Assembly (NCBI RefSeq): GCF_022458985.1
Contig: NC_061771.1
Span: 19,603,501-19,667,500 of the forward strand
Reading direction: 5' to 3'
Length of the DNA stretch: 64,000 nucleotides
Origin: Mugil cephalus
Lineage: Eukaryota; Chordata; Actinopteri; Mugiliformes; Mugilidae
A program made the translations under genes and the position numbers. Of this stretch, positions 24,701-37,600 are shown piece by piece. The notes under the pieces were generated by a model. The model saw nothing but the letters and a program-made list of their open reading frames with translations. It was not told the DNA's origin and did no database searches. Within the stretch, counting starts at the first letter, position 1. Every line of letters starts with the position of its first letter.

Positions 24701-27700
24701 AAGTTAATTGCCTTATTAATATTTTTGGCAGTAGCTGCCCTTTCCCAAACACTTTACAAGGGCATCTTCCCAAATGGTTTTGTGTAACAAACCATCTGGC
24801 GCGTCAGGTTGCAGCAAGGTTACAAACTTCTCTCTGTCATGTTTCCATTTAACGCGTTAAGACCTGAACATCTACTCACAAAAAAAGGTTGGGGTATTTG
24901 ATTTACCGTAACTCACCAATGGACAAAATTCAACGTGTGGTTAAACACTGGGAAGCTGCACTTTCTGGGGGAAAAAAAAATGCCGCCATTACAGTAATGT
25001 TGACGTTAGTTACACCCTTGAGGTGTTACAAAGGTCTTCCCGGCAAAAGCACAACTTTCCAGTGTTCAACCACACACTTGTCAGTATTGCAAACCATTTC
25101 AGTTACAGTTATTCAAAAAACAGAAGATTTAACGTGCCACCGACAACAAAGTCGGTTCTAAAGGGTTATTAACGGTAAGAAAATCCCCAAAGGATTTTTC
25201 CTTTCCTTTCCCAGCAGGATCTCTAGACGAGAGAAAGTTTATCCTACCATAACAAACCCACATTCACACAAAACGAATCTGTAAAATCAAAGCTAAACTT
25301 GAAACAGCTTCAGCCCCCCTGGCAGAATATTTTTAGAAGGTGTAAGTTATGTAAAGGGTTTAAGGATAAGGCTGGTTTTATTCTTCTTTTTGTCGATAAG
25401 TACCACATAAGGCCAAATATTCGAGGGGCGGTTTTTATTCACACTGAAGACACATTAAAAATGGCCACAGATGTATACCTTCAGTACTTAAAAAACAAAT
25501 TTCCTAAAACAGCTGGTCACCGTAGTCTACGACAAGTCATTTTGGGACTATTTCCACTGGCGGATTAATACACATTTTTCAGGAACTACAACCTTGTAAG
25601 TGGAGTCGACTCAAAATAAACAACAGAGGTTATGTTAATCCGAACAAAGGGACACGTCATCCGGGGCGGCAGTCAAAGCTGCATTGATGTGTCGTGAATC
25701 AAATCGAGGTCTGTGGTGCAGAGAAACAAGCTTTTCAGATTTTCTGTGAGAAACTTAGAGATTATTTTTTACCGCCATTGCTGCCCTCTTGGTTTGTTGT
25801 TGCCTTTTTTTGAGTGGACGCCAAGTCTCATTTTAAAATAAATGCCACTAAAAATCTGGGCGTTCTCGTTAAAAGTTTGGCCTGTTTCTGCACTCTTAGG
25901 CAATGCTTCCTTATCTCGGGCTCAGTTGAAATAAAGCTCTTTATCTTAGAGAGATGAGAACATCCTTATCATAATGGCATCGCTGATTCACTGCAATGGC
26001 CTTTATCAGTGATCTTTTTTATTTTTTATTTGCACGGTTTATAGCTGTCTGTAAAAGACTGTATAAAGTATAAAGGTCTGGTAATCTTAGTTTCATTTAC
26101 CAACTACCTATAGGAGGATGTAATGAATGAGTAGCTAAGGATTCACTCCAGGAAACAGATCAACTTGAAACCTAACCACTAGAAAATAAGCTAAGCCAAA
26201 AATGGCAAAGAATTTGCACTGAACACTAACGACCACTATGTTTCCTGCGATTAGATAATATTTTACCTCTCTTAATAGAAAGGTATTGGTGATGATTTGA
26301 GAAGGTGATGGTCCCTCTCAAGATCCCTGCTACATATTCAGGTTTTAAAACACCACAAAACGACATTTGACATTAATCACTCTCGAGGCTCCGCTGATGG
26401 TTTACCTGCGAGGCTTCGCCGCCCGCAGCAACTCCAGCATTTACTCCGCGTGGCAGCACCTTCGTGGGGCTAAACTGGGTCATCAGCTGGGGAGCAGCAG
26501 TCATTGTTTCCCCCCTTTGACCCCAGTACAAAAGTCTAATAGATCTCATTTCAACATTTCAGTTCTTGTTACAGAATTTTAATAGTGCGGTCAAAGTAAT
26601 TAACCCATTTTAAGTGATATTGACCTAATGTGTGTTCAGGGGTTTTCTTAATATGTGAAGAACTACGCTACACGATAGGCACTGGTCAGATGATGTTCTT
26701 CTGCACTAAAAAGTGACTCTGTTGGCGATAATTTGGGGTGATCGGGCATCACATTCATTTCAGTTCTATCTGGTCCTTTATAAGTGGAACTCATTGAGAT
26801 ACTGAAGTAAGTTTGTTCAACCCTGATGTTATTTTAATTTCTATATTTATTTAAGTGGAAAAAGACATAAGAAATGAAGCACTGAATCCAAACTTTTCAA
26901 CTTTAGCGTAATATTGCATATAGAATGGTAGGCAGAGAACAGAAGTGATTAGACACTGTCCCATTGTAAAATTATAGGAAGGTAGCTTAGAAGTTTTCAG
27001 AGCCGCCTGAGAAAATTGAGAAATTTCATTTTCTGTGCCCAAAAGTTAAATTCCTATGGCCATCTCTTCCGTATGGTCCCAGGTAATAAAACTTTAGGGT
27101 TCATGCAAAGGTGGACCTTGAAGACCACATCTGCTCCTGATTTGACCTGAGAATGTTTCCTTGATCTTCGCTGATTGACTGGATGAAAACCACATGCTTC
27201 TAAACCTCACCGATGGACACGGGGGAAGCAATTTAAAACGTCTCCTCAGGTTACCAAATACGGTTCCTCGCCCCATGAAGTCCTTGTCTTGTCCCAGTCT
27301 GTCACAGGTCTTACGCACTCACATGTGCATCTTTAATTGAGAGTCGCCAATTAACCTAATGAGCATGCCTTGTCTGTGGGAGGAAGCCAAAAAAAAAAAC
27401 CCACAACACTCAAACTCCACACATTCATTATCTCCCACAGAACGTAGCTTTGAACCCCCCCGAGGGTTCGCCGTGACCCATCGGTGCTAACCGCTGCACC
27501 ACCGTGCCGCCCTCACTTCAGCATATGTGTGTGCAATGGTCTGAAAACGAAAAGAGAGAGAACGTCGGTGCCGGCATTTGTTTAAGGCCACGTTTTGAGC
27601 TGAAACTCTAAATGCGTGGTGACAGTCAGAGGTGAGGGAAAACGGGACACAGGACATCTCTGTAATGAGAACCCTGGAGAACCCCTCCGCTTCACCTCTC

Positions 27701-28597
27701 CTGAGGTTTTGGGAATCGCCGCTGATATATTCAATGTCGCCTTCTCCGGCCAGAAGTCACCGTTTTTAAAGCTATTCCCCCCTTAAGATGGAACAAGTGA
27801 AAGACTGGATCTCGTGTCCGTAGATGTAGTAAGTGTAGTTGCAATTTGGCGGGGAAAGGAGTTGCCGCGAAATAATATCATGGTAATCCCTGCCAAGTGA
27901 TTGACAGTCTGTGAGAACGGCACTGTGAGGAGTTACCACGGCAACCGAGGGGGGTGGGGGGAGAGGCGGTTGGGGAGGGGGTTTGGTTGGGTTGCAGCGT
28001 TATGCCTAAAATTATCATAAATAATGTGAACCGTGCTCCAAAGACACCATGAGAGAAACATTATGGTAATGCTCGCAAATGAGAAGTTCATGTCAGGGGA
28101 GGAAAGTACACAAAAAAAAAAAAATGCAACAAATTCAGATAATTGACTCAGACAGAAGGTTATAAGTGAGTCCGTGTACCGTACATCCGTATAACTTGAT
28201 AGAGTGAAACTTGATCAATAAAGAGAGTGTGAGCTGACCTATGCAGTCCTGGGGGGTGGGGGCTCAGTGATAGTCTGATGGTGACACAGATATCTGCGCT
28301 CATTGATTCATCATCTGGGTGGCGGGTTGGGGGGGGGCGGTTCTTATTTTTAATCCAAGATAGACGGGGGGAGGGGGGGGGGGCCTACACGTGCACGTAC
28401 ACAGCTGCAGAGTGTAAACACAAGCGGCAGAGCCACCAATCAGCTCGCGCTCTTTAGCAAATTACAGGGAAAATTAGAGTGTGAGAGCAGGATGAAGGGA
28501 TGAAGTGCAGATAGAGCCGCGGGGAGAGGGAGAAGCTTTTCCCCAGATTACAGAACAGCTACAGATTACGGCCTGTGGATTATGATGGTTTGACCGA

Positions 28598-28628
<31 letters not shown>

Positions 28629-31600
28629 AGAAAAAGTAGAGGCAGAGAGACAAACAAGCTGCTTTTTCTGTCTCCTTTTCAGAGAGTTTGTTGGTTTTTT
28701 GTGAGTGTTTGCTTCCTATTTCGTCCGCTGCCTCCATCCGTCCGATGCTGCTGTCAGAGATTAATGTTGCCTCTCATCCACGCGCATGATGCATTAATTA
28801 ACAGACAGGAAATTAATCAGCCGTTTCTAAAAACCATCTTCATTCTTAGCAAGTATTTTGTCATGTAATGAAATGGAATATCTTTAGGAATTGTGTTACT
28901 GTAACTTTCCTGCTGAAATGTTGATTCATGCAAATTCTAACATGAGATTAAATAAGATGTCTGCATGCACCGTGGTGGTGGGATATTTTTGGTAAAATCT
29001 TGCTCCACTCACATGCATCGGCAAACAGATAAAGAAGGTCTTTGGTATGAGAATAATTTTTTGGCAAACTCAACGTGTGATCCAAATTTAAACCAAAAGG
29101 AGAGGCCACATCTGAAGCTGCTATCAACCTCAAATTAATAACCTTTTTATACATGAGCAAAGATTAACAAGGAAAGTTAATTATCTAAATAATTGCCCAA
29201 GAGTCACATGTAATGACCCATATCCTGCATGTTATTTGTTTAATTTGTGGCTTTATTAGAGGCTGTGCGCTCTGCTCTTTTATAAATTCACGTTGAGTTT
29301 CCCAGAATTACTTTTCTCGTGTTCATTTCCGTGTCACTTCTCCTTAACCTTTTATTCAGGTAGCTTCAACTCCGCCGGTGGTGAATGAATCATCAGGACG
29401 AGCACGGGACAGGAGACAGGAGACATTCATAATTGAATTGAAGTTTAAATTTAGACTGTTTTTTAAATGAGTTTGCTCTTATTAGTTTTTTGTTTTGTTT
29501 TGTTTTTTTTTGTCAGAGCTCCTCGGAGCAGCAAAGCGGGTGAACGTCAACATCCAGGATGCAGATGGGTGAGGAAAAACCACTCAGATTTTTTAGCTTT
29601 TTTTTTTTTCTAAAGGCTTAAAATAAAAGCTTATTAATGACATCACATTGTTGCTACACAGTTGAATTAACATTAGATCTGACCTGCTCAGATTTTCTCA
29701 GATTTGTGTCCTGGATCCTGGAGTTTGTGTGTCTACAAGATATTTAAAAATATTAGAAAAACTGTAAACATGTAAAGTTGTATTTTTTTCCCCAGATAAA
29801 ATAATGAATGGGGAAAATAAAACAGGTAATATCAGGGAGAATATTTGTATGAAAGGTCGTTATTATAAGTAATAACTTATTCATTTGGAAGTAAAATCTG
29901 TGACCATGTCTTAACCTCCTGAGACCCTGCGTCCTCATATGAGGACGTTATGTCAACAAACGTTATTTGTTGCAGCTTGTTCTGCTTTATTTAGACCTGT
30001 TTACTCCATTTACTGGTAGCGAAGGGTCAATACACTTGCTTATTTATGCTTATTTAACTTTTCTAATTTAATATGACATGAAAATTTAACAAATTCACAG
30101 GTACTCGTTTGAGGACGTTGGGATTTCATCGTTTCCAAACCTGCTTTTGCATTAAAATAAGCAGTTTTATAGTTTGGTTACACATTAGTGACTTAAATTG
30201 TAATATGCAGTGAAATAATCCCTGTGTCCACATCCAGTTTAAAGATGATACTTATTTTTTTATACTTCCTACTGATCCCAAATACCTAAAGATCTTAATC
30301 TTAATTTAAAGAAATTAAGAAGCATCCCAAAAGAATGCTTGACCATTCGAAGACTTCTGGATTCACATGAAATAACGCTCAATTTATCTAAGAGGCTCTA
30401 AGATCCTTCTACTGCTACAACACGCGCGCATTATCTCCTGCTTTGAAAGATGCCGTCGCCTGAAGAGTCTGTAATCATCATCTCAAAGCCAAAGCCAACA
30501 TTTCATAGCTCTTAATTTGCTCGGAAATGTTCCGTTATCAACCCATGAACGTTTCAAATAGGAACGGCGGCTATATTTAGACTCGCGATTGGTTAAGCTT
30601 TTTTGTGCGCACATGCTTGGCTTCCTCACAACTCGGTTCCATTTGGTATCATCAGATAACAAATATCGTTGTATTATGTTGATTGGAATCAGATAATTGG
30701 ACTCAACTCCCTGCTGATGAGTCACTGCGTTGACTCCAGGGCTCGGCTCTTGTAGTCACCAGGGATCCATTAGACGCTCACACACACGGACGTCCTGTGT
30801 GCGCGCTCGACTCCGGGGTAGAGAGATTGCTTATTAATGGAAGTAGGTCATTTCCCCCCCTCCCGTGGCCCACACAGAGCTGAGGGGCGGAGCAGCTGTA
30901 CACTGAAGATTAATTCAGCAAAGTTATGCTCAGGTTTTACACTGTATACATATGAATATGTGTATTTTTATACATAATCTGTGTCTGTGTGAAGGCTGTC
31001 GCCGCTGCACCACGCCGCTCTGAGCGGCAACAAGGAGCTGATCTCTCTGCTCTTGGAGGCGCAGGCAGCAGTGGATATCAAAGACAATAAAGGTAAAATG
31101 TTTCCACAAAACACACACACACACACAACAAAACTAAAGACTGTCCAGAAAAATAAAGAAAAAAGAAAAACATTTTCCGGATTACCCTGTGCCACACATA
31201 GCACCAGTTCATCTAATAAAACATTTTCTCTGTGTCGTATATTCAAGGGAAGCGTCAGATTTGTTTGCACAGTAAACAATAGAAAATAGAGGAGGCTGCA
31301 GGACTGGGATCCAAGTGGGACCAGAGCTGTAAATATCTCCATCCCGCATTGGCAGAATCTAGCAGAAACGGAGGGAAAATCTCAGGGCAGATGGGAGTCG
31401 TAATCCCTCCAGGATGTAGGCCTACTGTCGCGGCTGCACTGCAAGTCAGTTGTGTCTAGTTTGTCTGTGAACGGAGGCAATCACCTGGCAGGCGTCTGTA
31501 CTAGGTGGTCCTCAGTGAGCGACGGGGAAACCTCAAATCACTGGCTGTGTCGTGAACGAAGGCTCACAATAAACACTGGAAACCTTGGCTTTATGCGCAA

Positions 31601-34600
31601 ACACAATGCACCGATCTGGGAGTCAAGTCTTAAACTTCCAGAACAAATATCTTTATTTCAACAGTGCATCAAATTACTGTTTGCACGTGAAAGTGGTAAA
31701 CAGACAGCGGCTCAACGGTTTCGCTGCAGACATTTAGTGTATTTGCATTCTCAGTAGGAATTTACCTACCCTGCGACAAAACAGCAGACGCACAACGTTA
31801 GCGACAATCTGGTGAAGAGACGTGTTTTTATCTCAGGAGGTGGTGCAGACCAAAAACAGAGATAAAAAATGGGAGAGGGGGACTTGAGGCCTGCTTTCAC
31901 CTGGAAACGAGAAGAATGAAAGTGGCGGTCATTGTTTTCTTAGTCATTTGTTATCATTTGAATATAATCACATTGGACCCCAGTAGGACATTCTGTTCAA
32001 TTTACTTCCAGTCCTAAAATAGTGAGACATTCAATCATCTGTCAACATAGTCCACTGCCCGTCCATTTTCTACGCATCCATTAATCAGTCAGCTGAACTA
32101 TTGAATCTTATTGTTGAAGGACACAGAGATAATTTCAAGTTTAATGTTTAATCCTCGGCCAGCAAGAAGTTTGGAAATGTGCTTGTGCACAGTGCCAGCT
32201 TCGGTTCACTGACCCAGACATCCTGTTAGTCCGCGCTTCTGGACTTAACGTCCCGTCCAAAGACATCACGAGGAAGTGAAGCAAGCGAGCTGCGTAGTCG
32301 TTTCTGCCAACACACACTCCCTGTTATTATTGAGGGTATTTCCCACATTTCTACAGAGACTTCATTTGTGATCCGCGGTGCTCGTACCGGTTAATATATT
32401 GTGTCAGCTTTGTCTAAACACCATTAACAGTTTAAACTGGGAAACTAGGAAAAGCACGACTGCCTCCCTGATAAGAACACTATTTATAAAATACACATGG
32501 GACGTGTCATTTCATTTCAATTTGCCTTCCCTTCCGGCGCCCTAACAAAACAACCACCCCTTTACAGAGGCCGTGTCCAACCCCGGAGTTGTTCTTTCTC
32601 TGGTACAGACGGGATAAAGTTCACACTTCTCACTAAAACGTCTTTGTGGTGGCGTGAAAGCAATTTGCCGTCACATCTCTTCCTATATCGAAGCTTTAGC
32701 TTCTCTGACTCCTGCAGCTGCTGTGGCTCTTTGTGCAGCCAGCACCTCCCCTCTGAGTCAGGACTCTCTCATGCCAGCAGAGCCCGGAGGGCCTCTTTAT
32801 TCAGCTGGACGACATGGCTCATCTCTGGTACCAAGACTGGGGGGGGGTGAGGGGGGGGTCTTGAACCGCTGCCACGAGAAACATGCTCATTGTTTCTTGC
32901 AGCAACTGCCTGAAAGTGGTGTTTAATGTCGCTGGGTTAGCGGCACTTAATAATAACTCAACCAGCATTTGTTTGTGCTCAGCTGAACTTGGCATCACCT
33001 CGTGTTTTCTGCGCGGCTCCCACAGTGGGCCGCGTTGTCCAGTTTCCTGCAACATCATCGCGTTAAGGAAACTGATTTTCGTAAAGGTTTTCGAGCCCTT
33101 TGTCTGGAAGCTGTTTGTCCCCCCGAATGTGCCGCCTGCACAAACACTACATTTAGCGTTACAAAGGGTCAAGGATGTCCGCCGCAGTAAGGCTGCATAT
33201 CTACAGGGGCTACGGAAGTGGGAACATAAAAACGCTGCGTTTTGTCCAACTAAGTAGTCCAAAAACACCTGACATGTTTGCTTTCATGCATCTTTAAGTT
33301 CATTATGTGTCTGTGTGCATGTGCTTGTGGGGTCTCGTGTGTGTTTTATTGTGCGATCATCTTAATCTGTGTGTGTGTTTTGTGTAGGAATGCGTCCTCT
33401 GCATTATGCTGCGTGGCAGGGGAAGACTGAACCAATGAAAATGCTGCTGAAGGCAGGCTCGTCAGTCAACGGACAGTCAGACGAAGGACAGATCCCTCTC
33501 CACCTGTCGGCCCAGCACGGACACTATGATGGGGTAACGCTGTTTGTGTGTGTGTGTGTGTGTGTGTAATATGGGCCTGATGACGCATGCACGATATTCA
33601 TGAGTTTGGGGGGAACCAGATGCAGCGGTAAAATGCGTCTCTGTGTGTTACAGTCGGAGATGCTGCTACAACACCAGTCCAATCCGTGCATCTCGGACGC
33701 GGCGGGGAAGACTCCGCTGGACCTCGCTTGCGAATTTGGACGCGTCGGAGTCAGTAGATTTGAATTCGTATTCAGTCTTTATCTGAGCAGAAATAAATCG
33801 GAGATTAATAAAACAAGAGGTTTCCGGTCGCGCTAGCAGCTCGATGAGGTTGTGTAATGTTGTTTAATGCCATCTCAGTTTAGAGAGAAAGTGGTGAGAT
33901 TTCAAAAACGGGACCTGACGGCGGCCCCCGAGAGGAAACGTTAGGGATGATCAGAGCTACTGCAGTTTATCCTGAGGGAACGATGACATCCTCCATGGCA
34001 GGCCACATAATAACTGTTAATATATTTAAGTTGCAACCCTCAATATGATGATGAGCAGTCTTAAGTTATTTAATAGCGGGAAGAGAGTTCACAGAGGCTG
34101 AAATGTGCAGTTTTAGATGTAATTTTGTAGGTTACACATCTAGTTTGCTGGAGACTTTTGGAACTGTTAGAATAGAACAGAATAGAATAGAATAGAATAG
34201 AATAGAATAGAATAGAATAGAATAGAATAGAATAGAATGTCCTTATTGTCATTAGACAGTGTATAATGAGATTAGAGAGCTTTTCAGTGCAGAAACACAA
34301 ATATATGCAAAATGGTCAAAAAAAAGTACTATTTACAAGAGACAGTTAAAGCACTAAATACTAAAAAATATTGGAAATATACAAAAATCATAAAAAATAT
34401 TAATAATTTTAGCAGCATGTGTTGTATTGTAGCTAGAAGTCTGTCACTGCACATCCTTTATTACCTTGCTGTGCTGTCTGTGTGTTCAGGTGGTGCAGCT
34501 CCTGCTCAGCAGTAACATGTGTGCAGCCATGCTGGAACCGAAGCCCTCGGACCCCAACGGAGTGTCACCTCTGCACCTCGCCGCTAAGAACGGACACATC

Positions 34601-37600
34601 GATGTCATACGGTCCGATCGAGTTCTTCTTTGAAGCTTCCTCACTATGTGACTTAAAAAAAAAAACAACTCCTCTCTTTCTGTCTGTCACTTTGTCCTTT
34701 TTGTGTCCGGCTGTCGGACGGACTGATCCAATTTAATTACAGTTCATTTTAACCTAGAATATTTCCCATTAATTTGGCTATTGTGGCTCTGTGGGTGCAT
34801 GTTAACCTTCCTCCATCTCCATTATAGAGAATAATGAATACCTGGCCAACAAAGACGATTTTAAATTAATACATATTTGTCTACATGTGTGGGGTTGCAG
34901 ATATCTTTTTTGTTTAATCTTGTTATGTTGAAATGAGATATCCAATTCGCAAATTATTTTCTACTCGTTTTAATAGATTTTACTTAACTGCAAGGACCAG
35001 TCATTGTTCAGTCTGGCCGTTCTCTGTCTTTTCTTCCAGTTCATTTTTGCGGTAGGTGAAACAGCACCTCCAGGGCCACAACTGTTTATGAAAGCTGCAA
35101 ATTTATTACTTGTAGTTACACAGCTGTAATTACACTTCACCAAAGGACACACCTGCATTTTCAGTCTGGGAGTCTGGCAACAAGTTGTACTCTTTTCAAC
35201 AAACGTGTTCTGCCTCATTCAGCAGCAGGAATTAGCTGAATCACTGTCCCCTGAGAGACGCCGTCTTAACAACAAAGACGGCGTCTCTCACACTGAAATT
35301 ACTCGCAACCGTGCCAATAATGGTCGACCAAGTAAACATCCAAACAAACCTGTCGATGGGTCAGATAGGCACATTGTCCCTGGTCCCCATGTCCCCAATG
35401 CAGTCATCAGAATGGTCATTCATTCAAAACATTTAAATTAATTCACGTAGAATGAAGTTCACTTGAAAGGCAGGGCCGGTTCCTTGGTCCTTAGTTCTTG
35501 GTTCAAATCTCAGCCACAGCCACACTATTGGGAAATATGCCAGCATTATTCTTTTAGCTGAAATTCCACATTTACTGTAAAGAGGGAGCCTGGCTTCTCC
35601 TAAGAGGGAAACAGTTTCTAAGAAAACAAACATTCACCAGGGGAAGCGTAAACTGATCAGATCAGTTTGCAGACGGGCGGCCTCGCGCGCTACATAGCAT
35701 GTGAGTGCGCTGGAAGAAGTCATTATAAGTCTGGTTAGAGGTTAGTGTGGTCACGACTTACGTGACTTGTAACTACAGCACGCGCTTGTCAGTTTTGCTT
35801 GCCGCTCTCTCTGGCGTACGCCGACATCTTGGCAGCGTGCCAGCAGCTGCCATTCAACCACAGCCGTGCCTCGTCCAGTGTACTGAAACCGAAAGGAGAT
35901 GTTTAGGCTAAAGTTAAAAAAAAACACGCTGACGGTTACTATTTAAGCCACAGCCAAAATCTAATACCAAGTGTAAAGCTCACACGCAGACACACTTTTA
36001 CTGACTTGCGTAAATGTAGACGCTTTTTGTCGTTTTACTTTATCGTTGCGTAACAGTCACGTTGCGTGAATGTAAATCAAGGCTAACATCGTCGTGATTT
36101 TTTGTGCTGCAGGTTGCTGATTCAGGCTGGCATCGATATCAACAGACAGTCCGAGTCTGGCACTGCGCTACATCAGGCTGCCCTCTGTGGGAAGACAGAA
36201 GTAGTACGCCTGCTGCTGGACGTAAGTCTGTCTGTCTGTTTAGTGTGTTTACATAAGAAGCCCCCCCCCGTTAATACCGCCTGCCTCTCCTCAGCTGAGC
36301 AAGTTTACATCTCCGCACTTGTCATTCATCCCACTGAGCTCTGAGAGGAAACCTGTGGGGCGTGTGAGCTTGTTACGTAATACTGTAGCAGACTGGCTTT
36401 CCCCCTGCCTCTCATGCTATCAAGTGTAATCAATCTGCTGCTGCTGTTGTTGTCGTTTTTTTGTTTTTTTTTCTGCTATGCTAATTCCTGACGCTTCTTT
36501 ATGCGTCCTCCTCGTTCTGCATTCCACATTTGTTGGTATTTCTGGCAGCAGGCCGGTCCGCGCGGCCGAATCCCCCCCCTCCATTATGAACTATGTGAGA
36601 CGCAATTTGACACGCGGCTCTGATCATTTCTGTCCTCTGCTTTCATCCAGAGTGGCATCAGTGCAGGCGTGAGAAACACTCTGAGTCAAACTGCCCTGGA
36701 CATCGTTAACCAGTTCACCACCACGCAGGCCAGCCGGGAGATCAAACAGTTGCTGAGAGGTGAGGCCATGAGGACAGACACGTTAATCCTTTGGTACAGG
36801 ATTAGAAAGTAGGGAATTTAGGTGAATCTGTTTTTTTTTTTTTTTTTCTGGAATGCAGATGTATTAAAATGCAGGAAATCTTCCAGTTTTAAATAACGAC
36901 AAATGAATGTGAACACTCTGGACGCACACTGGACCATAGTGTTCACGGCTTGTTTTGCTTTGTTTATGGTTTCTTTGTGTTGATCCCACTGGTACTACTG
37001 TTTACTGTTTATTGATAGCTCACGTACTAATCGGCCCACCCTTACGGCCCTTCCCCTCCATTCTCCTGTCTGCACTGTCTGTACTCTCGTCTTGTAGATG
37101 CTTCAGCTGCAATGCAGGTGCGAGCACTAAAGGATTACTGCAACAACTATGACCTTACCAGCCTCAACATCAAAGCGGGCGACATTATCACGGTATAATT
37201 ATTTAATAATTACGTAAAAAAATAAAATTTCTTACCTGTTCTCAAAAGTGCTGCTCTGAGCCACTGAATGAAGTGTGAAGTGTGGTGGATAAAGTATAAC
37301 ACTGATAATAACTCTTGCAAATTAGTAACACATTACTCAGTGAAAACTGGTTTTGTGCCACAAAACATGTTATTACGTTGAAATGAGTTTTAATTATTAC
37401 CAAATGTTTTAACTGTTTGGTCGCAAAGGTCACGTTAGCTTTAGTAAAGTCGTTAGCTTTAAAAATGTGCTAAAGCTAACGCCTTCAGCGCCTTTAGCTT
37501 TAGCTTGCAGATTTAATGAGCTAATGTCGATTAATGTGGACATTTTTGTCAAATTGTCTTTAGTAATGACAATAACAATGTCTTCACAAAAATAACTGAG

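Noticed and set aside
35490..35520. B-box-like GGTTCAAATCT as evidence for a tRNA gene or tRNA-derived SINE
   Set aside because: No A box or cloverleaf upstream and no SINE tail; the single motif is not enough.
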